Shown piece after piece: positions 53,001-61,697 of a stretch of 64,000 nucleotides of DNA (position 1 is its first letter; every line of letters starts with the position of its first letter). Source of the DNA: Leishmania martiniquensis (Eukaryota; Euglenozoa; Kinetoplastea; Trypanosomatida; Trypanosomatidae); assembly GCF_017916325.1 (NCBI RefSeq), contig NC_090164.1, positions 665,501 to 729,500 of the forward strand, read 5' to 3'. Below the pieces are notes generated by a model that had not been told where the DNA came from, ran no database searches, and saw nothing but the letters and a program-made list of their open reading frames with translations. The position numbers were made by a program, and so were the translations under genes.

Positions 53001-56000
53001 CTTTCGGGGGGCTTTGCTGCCCAGAGGAACATCGTGGCCCTTCACAGCTGCAGCCCTCGAGTACTTGCGCTGCCGGCCATACTGATTGAAGACGGGAATG
53101 CTCAGGGCGTCCAGAATGAGCAAGGCGTGCTTGCAGCAGAGAAAAAGCGCCTGACGCTTCTGTGCAGCACAGCCAACGGCGTACCGCTTGCCGTACGAGG
53201 CTGGCAAAGGTATCTCAACAATGGAGCGATATATAGTGCCCAGCTTCGGGTGCTTTACCACGTACTGACGCACCATTCGATGAATGTCGGAGCCGTTATG
53301 CAGAAAGTATTCCGCCACCATTCGAAGTGCTCTCCGGTCTATGTCCGTGTGATAGACGAATTGAAGACGGGCAATGTCGCATAGCGTTTCATCGTCCACC
53401 TTAGTAGCGCCCGCAGGCGCCGCCGGTGCTGAGTGCGGAATGCGAGTGGGCAAGGCCGGCGACGGCACAGGGGTTGCAGGCCCAACAGATTCGCTCATGA
53501 GCGCCTCGCGCGCCGAGGCGCATCGCTGCGCCTGCGCACAAGCCCACGCCGGGCTTTCACGTGCAACCTTGCGCAGTGGCGGCGGTGTACGACAGAGCGC
53601 CCCTGGAGGCGAGGCTGCGCCGCGCACCAACGGTGCCCACCGCCCAAGGGCCCGCGCTGTGTCGGCGTGCTTTCGCTGCAGAAGCGCATGATCGTAGAAG
53701 GGCAGGCCTGCTGAATCAAGAAGGACCTCCGCATGCGCTGCGCATAAAAGTATTGCATCGTCCCGGGTGGGGCCCTCACCTTGCGCAACGTACTCCGACA
53801 CCTGCAGTGGCCCCGACTGCGGCGACTCTGAGAACGCTGGGGGGCTTGAAGCCAGCGCGCCAGTCGCACTCACGTCTGCCGACGGTAGCTTCCGCTTTGC
53901 TTTCGACCTGTGGCGCAGTGCGACGGGCAGCACCACCCTCGCTACATAGAATGCGTGCCTCGCCGAGTTTGCCGGATGGTCGTCCACGCGTACAACAGAA
54001 AGCGCCAGTTCGAGCGACTTGCCGTGGCGCTCCAGGTAGTCGCGTAAGCGAGTGGTCGCCATTACATCAGGCTCCCGTATGGACGGAAGCGTGTGATTGT
54101 ACGTAGGGCTTTGACGGACATCTAGGTCGGGCGACACGATAATGCGGCCATCAGCGTCCGGCGACGCATCCCACTGCAAACGGGGAAGTCGCTCTTGGCA
54201 TACGCGTAGCTCCCGCAAGAGGTCGTCTTCACGATTTAGCGTGCACGCGACCGTTCCAGCTTCCTCGGACAGTAGCGGGATGCGACTGGCAAAGCGAGAG
54301 CTGGCGATTTCCACATTCATGTCCGTGGGCAAGTACCGTCGATCTCTGAGCTTCAGACCTGAGGCGGCGATGCGGCCCACAAAGCCCTCCATGACCCGCA
54401 CGGGTGCTGGCAGGGACTGTGGCGGGAGCTGCGCCGGGATCAGCATGGGCTGCGCTGGGTCGTGGAGAGGGATCTGTGCCCGCATCGCGAAGGACTCCAG
54501 CGCCTGCACCACTGCAGCATTGCCGTGCACTAAGCAGAGGCGATTCAGTGCTGCCAGTGTCCGCAGTGCGTGCACGGCAGCCGCCGACTCGGCAAGGCGA
54601 ATTGTGTAGGACACACCAATAGCAACAAACGAGTGCGTGTAGGGGAGCGCCGAGGGGATATCGACGCCCTGTGCCGTGTCGGATGCTGCCTCTGGTGCAG
54701 CCGGTGCTGGTGTGGACGTTTGAGCTGCTTGCTCGCAGCTCGGTGTGGAGAGCGGCACGGTGATGGTGGCCCGAAAAACACGCCGGTCGCGCTGGCCCAT
54801 TTCTTCGACAAGCATGAGTGCCGTCAAACAGGAGTCGGTGGGGGAGATGGATGATGTGCGGGCAGCGGCTTCAGCGTGCGTGGCGAGTCGCGGGACGAAC
54901 GGCTCTACGTAGCGCTCCAGCAGTAGGCGCGCAGGCTCAAAGTCCCGCAGCGACGGCTCGTCTGTAAAGTTCCGTACCGCCAATATTGCGCGCTGGTGCT
55001 GCAGCAGCATCGACTCCACGGAGGGTGGTGTGCTGCAGGCCTGAGCCTCTGAGGCACGCTTTGACGAAGGAGAAGCACCGAAGTTCCGTCCGTCTCCGTC
55101 AACCTCCGTGATTCCATCTTCCGCACCCACACGGAGCGGGACCCCGGAAGCCGCACTACCACGCTCCGGTGTCACCATTGTTGCTGGTGCGACCGTTGAC
55201 GGATGAGGCTCCTCCACCAGCTCCATCGGCGGAGGTGATGGAGCGGTATACTTGTATGTGCAGTCACCCGGCTGCGTGCACCAGCGATGCATCCTCGCGC
55301 ACTCCACAGCGTGTGCCGCCTGATGTTCATGGTTGTCAGGGTAGAGAGCAAAGCCAACGGCGTCGATAATGAGCTCCGCGTGCATGCAGGCGACCAAGAC
55401 GGCCTCTCTGCGAGTAGAAGCCTTTCCCATCGCAACGCGCTTCCCAAAGCGTGCGGGCAAGGGAAGGATAAGCTGCGCGAGGAAGACATCTTGCGGTGTC
55501 GCTGAATTCCGGCGTCCGTTCACATCTTCGCCGACATCCTCGCGACTGGCGGCACCGTTTCGGGAGCTCTTGAGTAATATGAGGCGCAGGCTCGACTTGA
55601 ACGGTGTTCGATGAATCCGAAAGAAGCGCTCGATGCGCGCGTGACTGCTCGAGTCCAAGTGGTGGGGTGATGCTAATGTGAAGGCGAAAGGGGCAAAGCC
55701 TGTGCGCTGCACCGGGATGAACTGAATGCGGTCGATTCTCAGGTCTTTTTCTTGTCGCTCTCGCGCAGACAATTCTAGCAGCTGCAACGGCGGCGGCGAC
55801 GGCGTGTCAGGTGGCGGCACCACCTCTGCAGACGTGACTGGGGTACCACTCGATGAGGCGGTAGAGCTGCTGGTCGTAGCTTCCGGCATTGGGGCCCACC
55901 GCCCTGCCGCCCGCGCCGCCTCGGCATGCTTGCGCTGCTTTGATGAAAGCTGGAACAGCTGAAAGCCCAGTGCGTCGATGACGCGCTCGGCATGCATGGC

Positions 56001-56690
56001 AGCCACTGCCTCGGCCTCCTTGGCCGTCGGTGCGAAGCCCTCCCCGTAGCGCTCGCCGAACTCCGCTGGCAGTGGCAGTCGCCATCGAGCGTGGTACTGC
56101 GTCGTCTTACCACATCCCTGCACCTGCCGCACCTCCAGACCGATGACAGAAGAGGAGGGGGCGGCGCCGCTGGCGCCAGGCGCTGATGGCGGCAGCAGCC
56201 GTCTCACAAAATTACTCACCTTGGCCTTGGCGTACGAGTCGATGGCATCGATCGCCTCCAACGCTGGCGCAGCTGCGTCATTGGCCGTAGATGATATCGT
56301 GGAGCTGCCAGAAGCGGCCACCTTAGGTTCCGGTAGCAGCACCTCCACCTCCACATCAGACCAGTCGTCGGCGCCGCCCTCGACGCGCGTCGAATCAATC
56401 GATGTTACGCTTAGGGGGCGCTGCGACGATGACGACCGTGAGCGACGCTGCACCGACACGCTTGCGTAGGCCATCGGTAGCGAATGTACAAGTCGCAGCA
56501 TTGCTGCTTGAAGTGTTACGGCGCGGTGCGAGGAGGGAGCGAAACGCCTGTACTCCATGACGCAGCGGTGTTGCAGCGGAAGGGCGTGGCATGCCGGCTG
56601 CTGCCCCGTCGAGCTCCCGAGAGGAGCGATGCGGGGTACACAGGCATCTGCTTGCCTTCTCCTCACAGATACATACAAGCGAGGAGGCAT
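50082..56690 (-). CDS. Giant protein with dsRNA-binding-like repeats and an HA2-like patch
   Basis: From ATG 56690 this encodes 2,202 residues. ATG 56558 or 56501 are also possible; the last gives MLRLVHSLPMAYASVSVQRR, a good mitochondrial targeting sequence. At least five repeats resemble dsRBDs followed by a family-specific tail (Q-R-K-H-A, then GRWAP): 55890-56220, 55265-55650, 54480-54940 (degenerate), 53615-54060 and 53030-53350. A sixth, weaker copy is at about 52045-52205. Each has a strand ending in LPLPA-x-FG, a G-containing turn and a helix such as AMHAERVIDALG. At 51310-51455, ELPLQLAHLILMGMLLGC recalls the HA2 domain of DExH helicases, yet no RecA motifs are seen. The size and plan recall the mitochondrial RNA-editing helicase REH2. 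It may be an RNA-binding, catalytically dead relative acting in mitochondrial RNA processing (inference). Confidence 0.82.
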   Translation of the reverse strand: MPPRLYVSVRRRQADACVPRIAPLGSSTGQQPACHALPLQHRCVMEYRRFAPSSHRAVTLQAAMLRLVHSLPMAYASVSVQRRSRSSSSQRPLSVTSIDSTRVEGGADDWSDVEVEVLLPEPKVAASGSSTISSTANDAAAPALEAIDAIDSYAKAKVSNFVRRLLPPSAPGASGAAPSSSVIGLEVRQVQGCGKTTQYHARWRLPLPAEFGERYGEGFAPTAKEAEAVAAMHAERVIDALGFQLFQLSSKQRKHAEAARAAGRWAPMPEATTSSSTASSSGTPVTSAEVVPPPDTPSPPPLQLLELSARERQEKDLRIDRIQFIPVQRTGFAPFAFTLASPHHLDSSSHARIERFFRIHRTPFKSSLRLILLKSSRNGAASREDVGEDVNGRRNSATPQDVFLAQLILPLPARFGKRVAMGKASTRREAVLVACMHAELIIDAVGFALYPDNHEHQAAHAVECARMHRWCTQPGDCTYKYTAPSPPPMELVEEPHPSTVAPATMVTPERGSAASGVPLRVGAEDGITEVDGDGRNFGASPSSKRASEAQACSTPPSVESMLLQHQRAILAVRNFTDEPSLRDFEPARLLLERYVEPFVPRLATHAEAAARTSSISPTDSCLTALMLVEEMGQRDRRVFRATITVPLSTPSCEQAAQTSTPAPAAPEAASDTAQGVDIPSALPYTHSFVAIGVSYTIRLAESAAAVHALRTLAALNRLCLVHGNAAVVQALESFAMRAQIPLHDPAQPMLIPAQLPPQSLPAPVRVMEGFVGRIAASGLKLRDRRYLPTDMNVEIASSRFASRIPLLSEEAGTVACTLNREDDLLRELRVCQERLPRLQWDASPDADGRIIVSPDLDVRQSPTYNHTLPSIREPDVMATTRLRDYLERHGKSLELALSVVRVDDHPANSARHAFYVARVVLPVALRHRSKAKRKLPSADVSATGALASSPPAFSESPQSGPLQVSEYVAQGEGPTRDDAILLCAAHAEVLLDSAGLPFYDHALLQRKHADTARALGRWAPLVRGAASPPGALCRTPPPLRKVARESPAWACAQAQRCASAREALMSESVGPATPVPSPALPTRIPHSAPAAPAGATKVDDETLCDIARLQFVYHTDIDRRALRMVAEYFLHNGSDIHRMVRQYVVKHPKLGTIYRSIVEIPLPASYGKRYAVGCAAQKRQALFLCCKHALLILDALSIPVFNQYGRQRKYSRAAAVKGHDVPLGSKAPRKTDTPSPPGLYYLATCAAAKEKPPDVPKLPCLRDRKVLALWGIFVHHCASYVTRISETWVKEAVSAPVHPRVPRSNLVAENAALEMADKMPSDKFARRRLLELCRMAGLPDPTEDTPSQAVALSPNERRFVTFKELVGTPYTMRGVSDVTPAESRYRAYEHGIQLLLLVVRPNSSSVPTPRRSWWDGQQRTLCIYDSVRNQITPHGCLWLLRMWAAMHNPPLCVRVEMRRLDSPSEELGNVHARADDSSAAAISQLTPALPAHGPAGPLISYEGVAFITQLCDGNEKVLYHAACETTDPATTASAADSVHKALRQLLSDVQRAPTMQRLHRFLSQQPQLHIPSFRVLADPEEVVHRLHAQVCDAHKSTRTAQPIKPLEVGHLTARWTALTPHEEQTVSFYTSWCVEALQRWVGSASGAGGSAVATEGETESVRAQPKCLPSTLVSLLTSYGLARAAPRARMAWQEQDATSRPPSPGVPTPLAGALAVLCRCLPELPDVTEGEEKRKGAAVGQAPPSMTRLVERHRELPLQLAHLILMGMLLGCVPWAVRAAALVACAEHTLEWYDQQQLSHAAAGSSAASAPTPPPPSSRSVPYVSVDVTEAVLASLDATVPPLPKTVLRYASEVEQRLKDLWMEASAAAEAEGASPLPWLQSLAAWSACLEKTDVSGQSSTSPDALTATQRGTLRPLLQCAVSASAAPHAVWVRAVRVERGADAEEAGGDSAYGSLAEPRAPMEPLIFQSRRSAHYAAVRLSTSNPTQVEPAKAISAMTTCFAAFGCYAYPKAALVATTLEQERASASWSVSRAAEDDDSTAQTSNDGEKGAAEAVKDGEEEEDRDDLDDDGDVDVGQYVRVFGTCVSPLAAALVAAAPTRSASLPLHSSTPAKTDDTVVSGALRAVDENLPMLMTAFQETVPLLVNRHTSVPLLSGISAHLRSRVEATTPFSPEERNAISELFRLAVGTAADAASRGEEAV

Positions 56691-58070
56691 AGCATGTGAT
56701 AAACAAATTAGTTGCCGCTCGTGAGCCCGCCACTCACTCGAAGGGAGAGGGAGAATGAAGTGCAAGCGCCGAAGGCATCAATGGCGACGTAATCACACAC
56801 ACACACAGACACACGAGCACAAGCGCCCAGGCACGCTCACAGCACTGAGGAAGAGGAGGCGGGATAGTAGAAGACGCGCCACCCCCCACCGTTAGGAGGA
56901 GAATCCGGGCACCACCTAAATATATGTATGTATTTATATATATGTATGTATGTATGCATATATTCGTTTGTTGCTCGGGGTGATGATGAAGGGGAGGGGA
57001 GGGAGGCAGTGAAGAGAGGGGGTGCGGGGTGGCATACATCAGGAAGGGTCGGCCACATGCATAAGAGCATGCGAGGCGTAGCAATACGAACGAATGAGTG
57101 GACAGAGGTCGAGGCGTGGCCACTGTCATCTGAATGAAGAGCGGGGGCTATCCAATGTGGGCAGGCCGAGGCGCGAACCACACGCACAAGCTGTGAAAAG
57201 CGGTATTGAGTGACTGCATGTCCCTCTCGATGTACGCGGAACGCATTCCGCGACAGGTGGTGGCTTATTGGTTGCGCTGAAATACTTTTTTAATGAGAAA
57301 AAGCAGAGGTGAATGCGCCTGTGTGTGTATGTGTGTGGTGTCTACGCGCGGGTGTGCCTCACCTGTACCAGTGCGAGTCATGCGTGCAGTACAGAAGCTG
57401 TCTGATGCCCCAACGCCTTTGTTGCATGGCTTTCTAGCTCAACCACCGACACACACTCATCCTGCCAGGTGTTCCCACACGACCTTTGGTGGCTCCGCGG
57501 CGCCTTCAGTCCACGTAAAAGAGGGAGAGGAGGAGGGATGCGTAGAAGCAAGTCCCAATACCAAGACAGAGGTGAACTTGGCCCGATCGCGAGGGGGGCT
57601 GAGGCAGTGGAACGGCTCCCAACCTTACATGTGTCCAAGAAAGCGAGCAGCCCACAAAGCAAAAGCGTCTCAGAACGTGAGCCGCCCAGCGCAGCGGGCT
57701 CCTGCAGCACACACTAGACAAGCACACATACGCAGACAAACAAGCCAGTACTCCAAGCCGCATACGCTTGCCTACATCACCACATCACGCATACGCCTGG
57801 CTCCTCTGTGCTATGCCTCACCTTATCTTCCCTCAAAGGATTAACCAATGCGGAAGAGAAGAGAAGGAATGCACACACACACACACACACGCACGCACAG
57901 AGAGAGGGAGGGAGAGAGGGGGGAGAGACGAGAGGGCGGTTCGAGGGGGCAGCCGTGGAGGAAGCGGCAGTGTTACGGAGAAGTGAGAGAGAGTGAGAGG
58001 AGGTGGGGAAGGAGGAAAGAAACAGCTGCTAGTGAGTCAACACAGCTTCCGCGCTACTATGCGACTCGTT
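56691..58070. other. Intergenic region between the RING-CH and dsRBD-repeat genes
   Basis: No gene seen. The part near 56691 should be the 5' UTR of the giant gene, with purine-rich plus-strand runs at 56740-56758 and 56985-57020 as candidate pyrimidine tracts. AT and GTAT repeats lie at 56920-56965 and a CA run at 57871-57892. The part near 58070 should be the 3' UTR of the RING-CH gene. Confidence 0.6.
57871..57892. repeat. CA dinucleotide run
   Basis: A CA run sits in the putative 3' UTR of the RING-CH gene and is followed by a GAGAGAGGGAGG-type purine run. It is one of many CA/GT runs between the genes of this window. Confidence 0.85.
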
Positions 58071-61000
58071 CTATACACCTGGATCCGCTTCCCCGTTCTG
58101 GTGCGCAGCCTCGGCCTCTCTGTCAGCCACGTCGTGTGAGTCGATGCTTTCCCAGTCGTCGTCAGACTCACCGTCGGCGCTGCCGTCGCCGCTCGTGCCT
58201 GACTCCGTGTAAGGCCCCACCATCTGATGCACGTCGTACTGCCGCTCAAACGTCTCCTCCACCAACGTGGGGTAGCTGCTCCAGAACAGCTGCGCCAAAG
58301 GACCTATGTAGACGATACCGACAATGGGCACGGCGAACACAATGGCGATGGTGAGGGCCATGCCAAAGACGACAGAGCGAGCGAACAGTGCGGGATTCCA
58401 GCAGAAAAAGCTCAAGGAGGCGGCCCCGACAAGAACCGGTAGCGCATTCCTCGTGACGCACAGGAGAAGAGTGCCGCACAGCACGGGTACGACCCAAACC
58501 ATGAAGGACGCCACGAGGAGAAAGAGAGCGGCCACTACCACGCGACGCAGCAGAAGGTAGGATGGGATGGCGGACTCTTCCACATACTCCTCGCGCCGAT
58601 CGAACCCCAGCGGCTCGACCATTGGGGGCAGGACAAGCTCGTCCTCGCCCTCCTGCTCCACGAACCCCTCCACCGCGCGAAGCTGCTCTTGGTCGAAGAG
58701 GTAGTCTTCCATGTGCACGACACTCTTACCGATCCAGCGAACCACCGGAAAGAGGATGCGTAGCTGTGCTCGCTGCAGCGGGTACACAGCGAAGCAGGAG
58801 ATGACCGTGGACACGACTGCCACGTACGTGAGGACATCGACAACATAGTTCACGATGGTGTTGCGCAGCAGCAGCAGAGACCACCACTCGAGTACGATGG
58901 CGCGCCAGCGCCCTATGCCCAGGTAGGGGTACGACAGCTGCAATGCGGCCATGTAGCACTTGACCGCACTCACTGTATGAGGCTCTACATGCACCGCGTC
59001 GTGCTCCGGGTAAAATGACTGTAACGTCGGCATCGCCTCGGGGCGGAGGACACTGGCCACGCGGCTCATGGCATCGTGATATGTGCGTCTCCACGTCTCG
59101 AGCAACATGTGATGTGCACGCACGGCTGAGGTGCGCTGGCGCTCTGACGCCATGAACGACGGTACCACAATCGCCTCCAGATCAACGAAGAGCCGCTGCT
59201 GCTGCGACTTCTCGGCCCAGCTTGCTGGGGAGGACAAGGCCATCAGCGTGTTGCACGCACCATCCTCTGATGTGGCTACGCGCAGCCACTCCATGGGCCT
59301 CTGCACGCGCTTCAGCGTGCTACGAAACCCCTCCGACGCCACCGCGACCTTCTTGGCGGATTTGGGATCGATGAGGTGAAAGAGGAAGACGGAGCGGTCC
59401 GACATGTTTCCCCAGGCCTGCTCCCACAGCTCTCGTGCGCTGAGGTTCACGGAAGTCGAGCTCACGGCGGTTAGCACGACAGAGTCGATGGCGCCGAGAG
59501 AGGTCGAATCGAGCGCTGGAGTCAGTTGCTCTCGTACTTGGGCAGCGTACATGGCACCGAAAGGGAGTAGTACCTGCTCCGCCAGAATACGCAATACTTC
59601 GGCGCGGCGCCACTCGTCAAGGCTGACGTCCACGCTGATGTCGTACCCGGTCTCCATCCCCAGGGAAAGCGACATCTTCAGCGGACGCCCCGTCTGCCGA
59701 ACCGTGCCGTCGCCCCACAGCAAGTCGCGGCACCCGAGCATTCCCCAAAACGGCACCCGCACAAAGACAAGCAGAACCAGCAACTCCACCACCGCAACGC
59801 GGAGAAAGCCGCGGACGATGCGGGGGGGGTCCGAATCGAACACCTGTGTAACGACGCAACGCCAATACCCCAGCACAGAGTCCCAGCGAGCGTCGAAACT
59901 GCGCACAAAGAAGAGGTCGACACCGTTCGCGAACAAGGGGCCCACCACCGTCAACTCCATCGCGGTGAGCAGCATCACCAGCACCGCACCCACCACCCAG
60001 TAGAGGGCCACTTTAAGAACTGTGAGCCCCTGAAAAAAGGCGAGGAAACCTCGATCGAAGCCGACGTCCACATATGGAGCGATAGCGTAGTGCAGCATCA
60101 TCCCTCCCAGCTCCGGCAGAGCGCCGTAAAAGAAAAAAGCGTCTACGAGGTAGACTTCGAAAAGTGTCCTCACCGCCTCCTGCGAGAGCTGCGGCACACG
60201 CTCCGCCACCTCGTACAAGCGCCGCTTCTGTGTGGCGAGGACGTTCCGCGTGTGACGGTAGCGCCAACTCGCGATGAAGCCTGCGAAGGCAAGCACCACC
60301 GCCGCCCTGCCCCAGAGAGAGCGCAACAGCAGCGTCAGTACAAGACCGTAGCCAAGCTGCTGTGCCGAAGAGGGTAGAAGTCGCTTGAAGCCGCCACCGC
60401 CAGCGCCAGACTTCAACCAGTGAATTGTATCGAATACACCATCGACGAAGGAAAGCCGATACAGTGTGCCATTGCCGCTGTCCGAGTCGCCATCATCGCT
60501 GTCGCTGTCGCTGCTCAGCAGCAGCTCGCCTACCGCCGCCATTGCATCTGCCCTAGCCCCGGGGCGACGTGCGTCAGGCGTATCGTCGCGGCGCAGAAGA
60601 TCATGCGCGGCCGCCGGGAGTGGGTCCCGTTCCCGTCTCCACCCTTCTGCGACAAAGCCATCTGGCAACCCGTCGCGAGGATGCGACTGCGGTTGAGGAG
60701 CAGCATTGCGAGCCTGCGCGTCCATGGTGCCCGCTCCCTCCCCAGCCCCCTCTGCTGCGTTACGCTCCTGGTGAGAAGGCAGAGGGTTTGTGGGAGGCAT
60801 TGCTGTCATTCGGGCCAGCTCTACCTCCTGAGCTTGCCTGGCGGTCTCGCGGGCGAGCCGAACCCGGGCAGCGCGGAAGTAGTGGTTCCACTTCCTCCAC
60901 CCCACCTCCACCGCGTTCAGCACGGTACACAAGACAAAGCCAAAGAGAATCGCATCGGCCCACGCCAAAAAAGACTCCGTCAAAGTGTACGCACTGTTCT

Positions 61001-61697
61001 CGTCCCCCCTTCCCCCTTGGCTGCCGAGCACGCCAGCTGAGGAGGCTGGGCTAAAGTCGCGCTCCGATGGCGCCGCAGAGGCGGCCATGGTAACTGACAC
61101 GGGCCACCAGAGCAGTGGCCAGCGATGAAAGCTGTAGACGAGTCCGAGCAGAAGCGGGACAATGACAAAGCGCAGAAGGACACAGCAAAGCGTCTCAGCG
61201 GACTCGAGGAGGAGTGGTTTAATCAAAAACCTCAAGAGGAACATGCGACGCTCCTGCGGCCTCAGCGGGAGTTTAGCGCCAGGGGGGTACTCGGAGTGGA
61301 CCAGCTGGTAGGAGGCCCCACAGCTCCGGCAGGCGCGGTTGCGCTGCTGAATGACCCAGCGATCAATACATTTTTGATGCACACACCCGACGGAACCACG
61401 GCAACGACAGCGGTGGGTGACAATCCGGTTGGAGGAGATGTTGGTGGTGTCGAAGCAAATCCAGCACTCTGTGGCGGGCCCCGACGTGGAGTTGCGGCTT
61501 GATCCAGTGAAGGGCGAGGCCTCCGCTGCAGAGCCTCGCGACAGTGTGTCTGCCAGGTCCTCCTCGGGCGACTTACTCCTTTCAGCATTGTCGTCCTTTG
61601 TGGCAGTAGAAGCGGATGGGGCCCCGGCGGTGGCGAGGGGCTCCATAGCTGCTTCCCGCCGCGCCTTTTTCGTCGATCGCCGTGGCAGCTCCTGCAT
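58071..61697 (-). CDS. RING-CH multi-pass membrane E3 ubiquitin ligase (MARCH/Doa10 type)
   Basis: This gene encodes 1,208 residues from ATG 61697. An N-terminal RING-CH zinc finger has ligands Cys78, Cys81, Cys97, Cys99, His107, Cys110, Cys123 and Cys126, giving the C4HC3 pattern of MARCH and Doa10 ligases; the conserved Trp after the sixth ligand is Trp114. The finger itself (CWICF, then RCRCRGS, then VHQKC) looks most like that of small MARCH5-type ligases. The body is instead large, with roughly a dozen or more hydrophobic segments from residue 148 to about 1155, as in ER-resident Doa10/MARCH6. It ends in an acidic tail (SDDDWESIDSHD). The likely role is ER or other endomembrane quality control, ubiquitinating membrane proteins for proteasomal destruction. 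The RAD23-like shuttle in this window would act later in the same route. Confidence 0.9.
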   Translation of the reverse strand: MQELPRRSTKKARREAAMEPLATAGAPSASTATKDDNAERSKSPEEDLADTLSRGSAAEASPFTGSSRNSTSGPATECWICFDTTNISSNRIVTHRCRCRGSVGCVHQKCIDRWVIQQRNRACRSCGASYQLVHSEYPPGAKLPLRPQERRMFLLRFLIKPLLLESAETLCCVLLRFVIVPLLLGLVYSFHRWPLLWWPVSVTMAASAAPSERDFSPASSAGVLGSQGGRGDENSAYTLTESFLAWADAILFGFVLCTVLNAVEVGWRKWNHYFRAARVRLARETARQAQEVELARMTAMPPTNPLPSHQERNAAEGAGEGAGTMDAQARNAAPQPQSHPRDGLPDGFVAEGWRRERDPLPAAAHDLLRRDDTPDARRPGARADAMAAVGELLLSSDSDSDDGDSDSGNGTLYRLSFVDGVFDTIHWLKSGAGGGGFKRLLPSSAQQLGYGLVLTLLLRSLWGRAAVVLAFAGFIASWRYRHTRNVLATQKRRLYEVAERVPQLSQEAVRTLFEVYLVDAFFFYGALPELGGMMLHYAIAPYVDVGFDRGFLAFFQGLTVLKVALYWVVGAVLVMLLTAMELTVVGPLFANGVDLFFVRSFDARWDSVLGYWRCVVTQVFDSDPPRIVRGFLRVAVVELLVLLVFVRVPFWGMLGCRDLLWGDGTVRQTGRPLKMSLSLGMETGYDISVDVSLDEWRRAEVLRILAEQVLLPFGAMYAAQVREQLTPALDSTSLGAIDSVVLTAVSSTSVNLSARELWEQAWGNMSDRSVFLFHLIDPKSAKKVAVASEGFRSTLKRVQRPMEWLRVATSEDGACNTLMALSSPASWAEKSQQQRLFVDLEAIVVPSFMASERQRTSAVRAHHMLLETWRRTYHDAMSRVASVLRPEAMPTLQSFYPEHDAVHVEPHTVSAVKCYMAALQLSYPYLGIGRWRAIVLEWWSLLLLRNTIVNYVVDVLTYVAVVSTVISCFAVYPLQRAQLRILFPVVRWIGKSVVHMEDYLFDQEQLRAVEGFVEQEGEDELVLPPMVEPLGFDRREEYVEESAIPSYLLLRRVVVAALFLLVASFMVWVVPVLCGTLLLCVTRNALPVLVGAASLSFFCWNPALFARSVVFGMALTIAIVFAVPIVGIVYIGPLAQLFWSSYPTLVEETFERQYDVHQMVGPYTESGTSGDGSADGESDDDWESIDSHDVADREAEAAHQNGEADPGV

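Noticed and set aside
56085..56130. GCGKTTQ in the first repeat of the giant protein, identical to helicase motif I
   Set aside because: It falls in the strand-turn region of a dsRBD-like module, about 1,500 residues before the HA2-like patch, with no Walker B or DExH motif after it. It is most likely a coincidence.
59826..59843. GGTTCGANTCC-like box that could be a tRNA B box
   Set aside because: It lies inside the coding frame of the RING-CH ligase, and no cloverleaf arms or A box are found around it.
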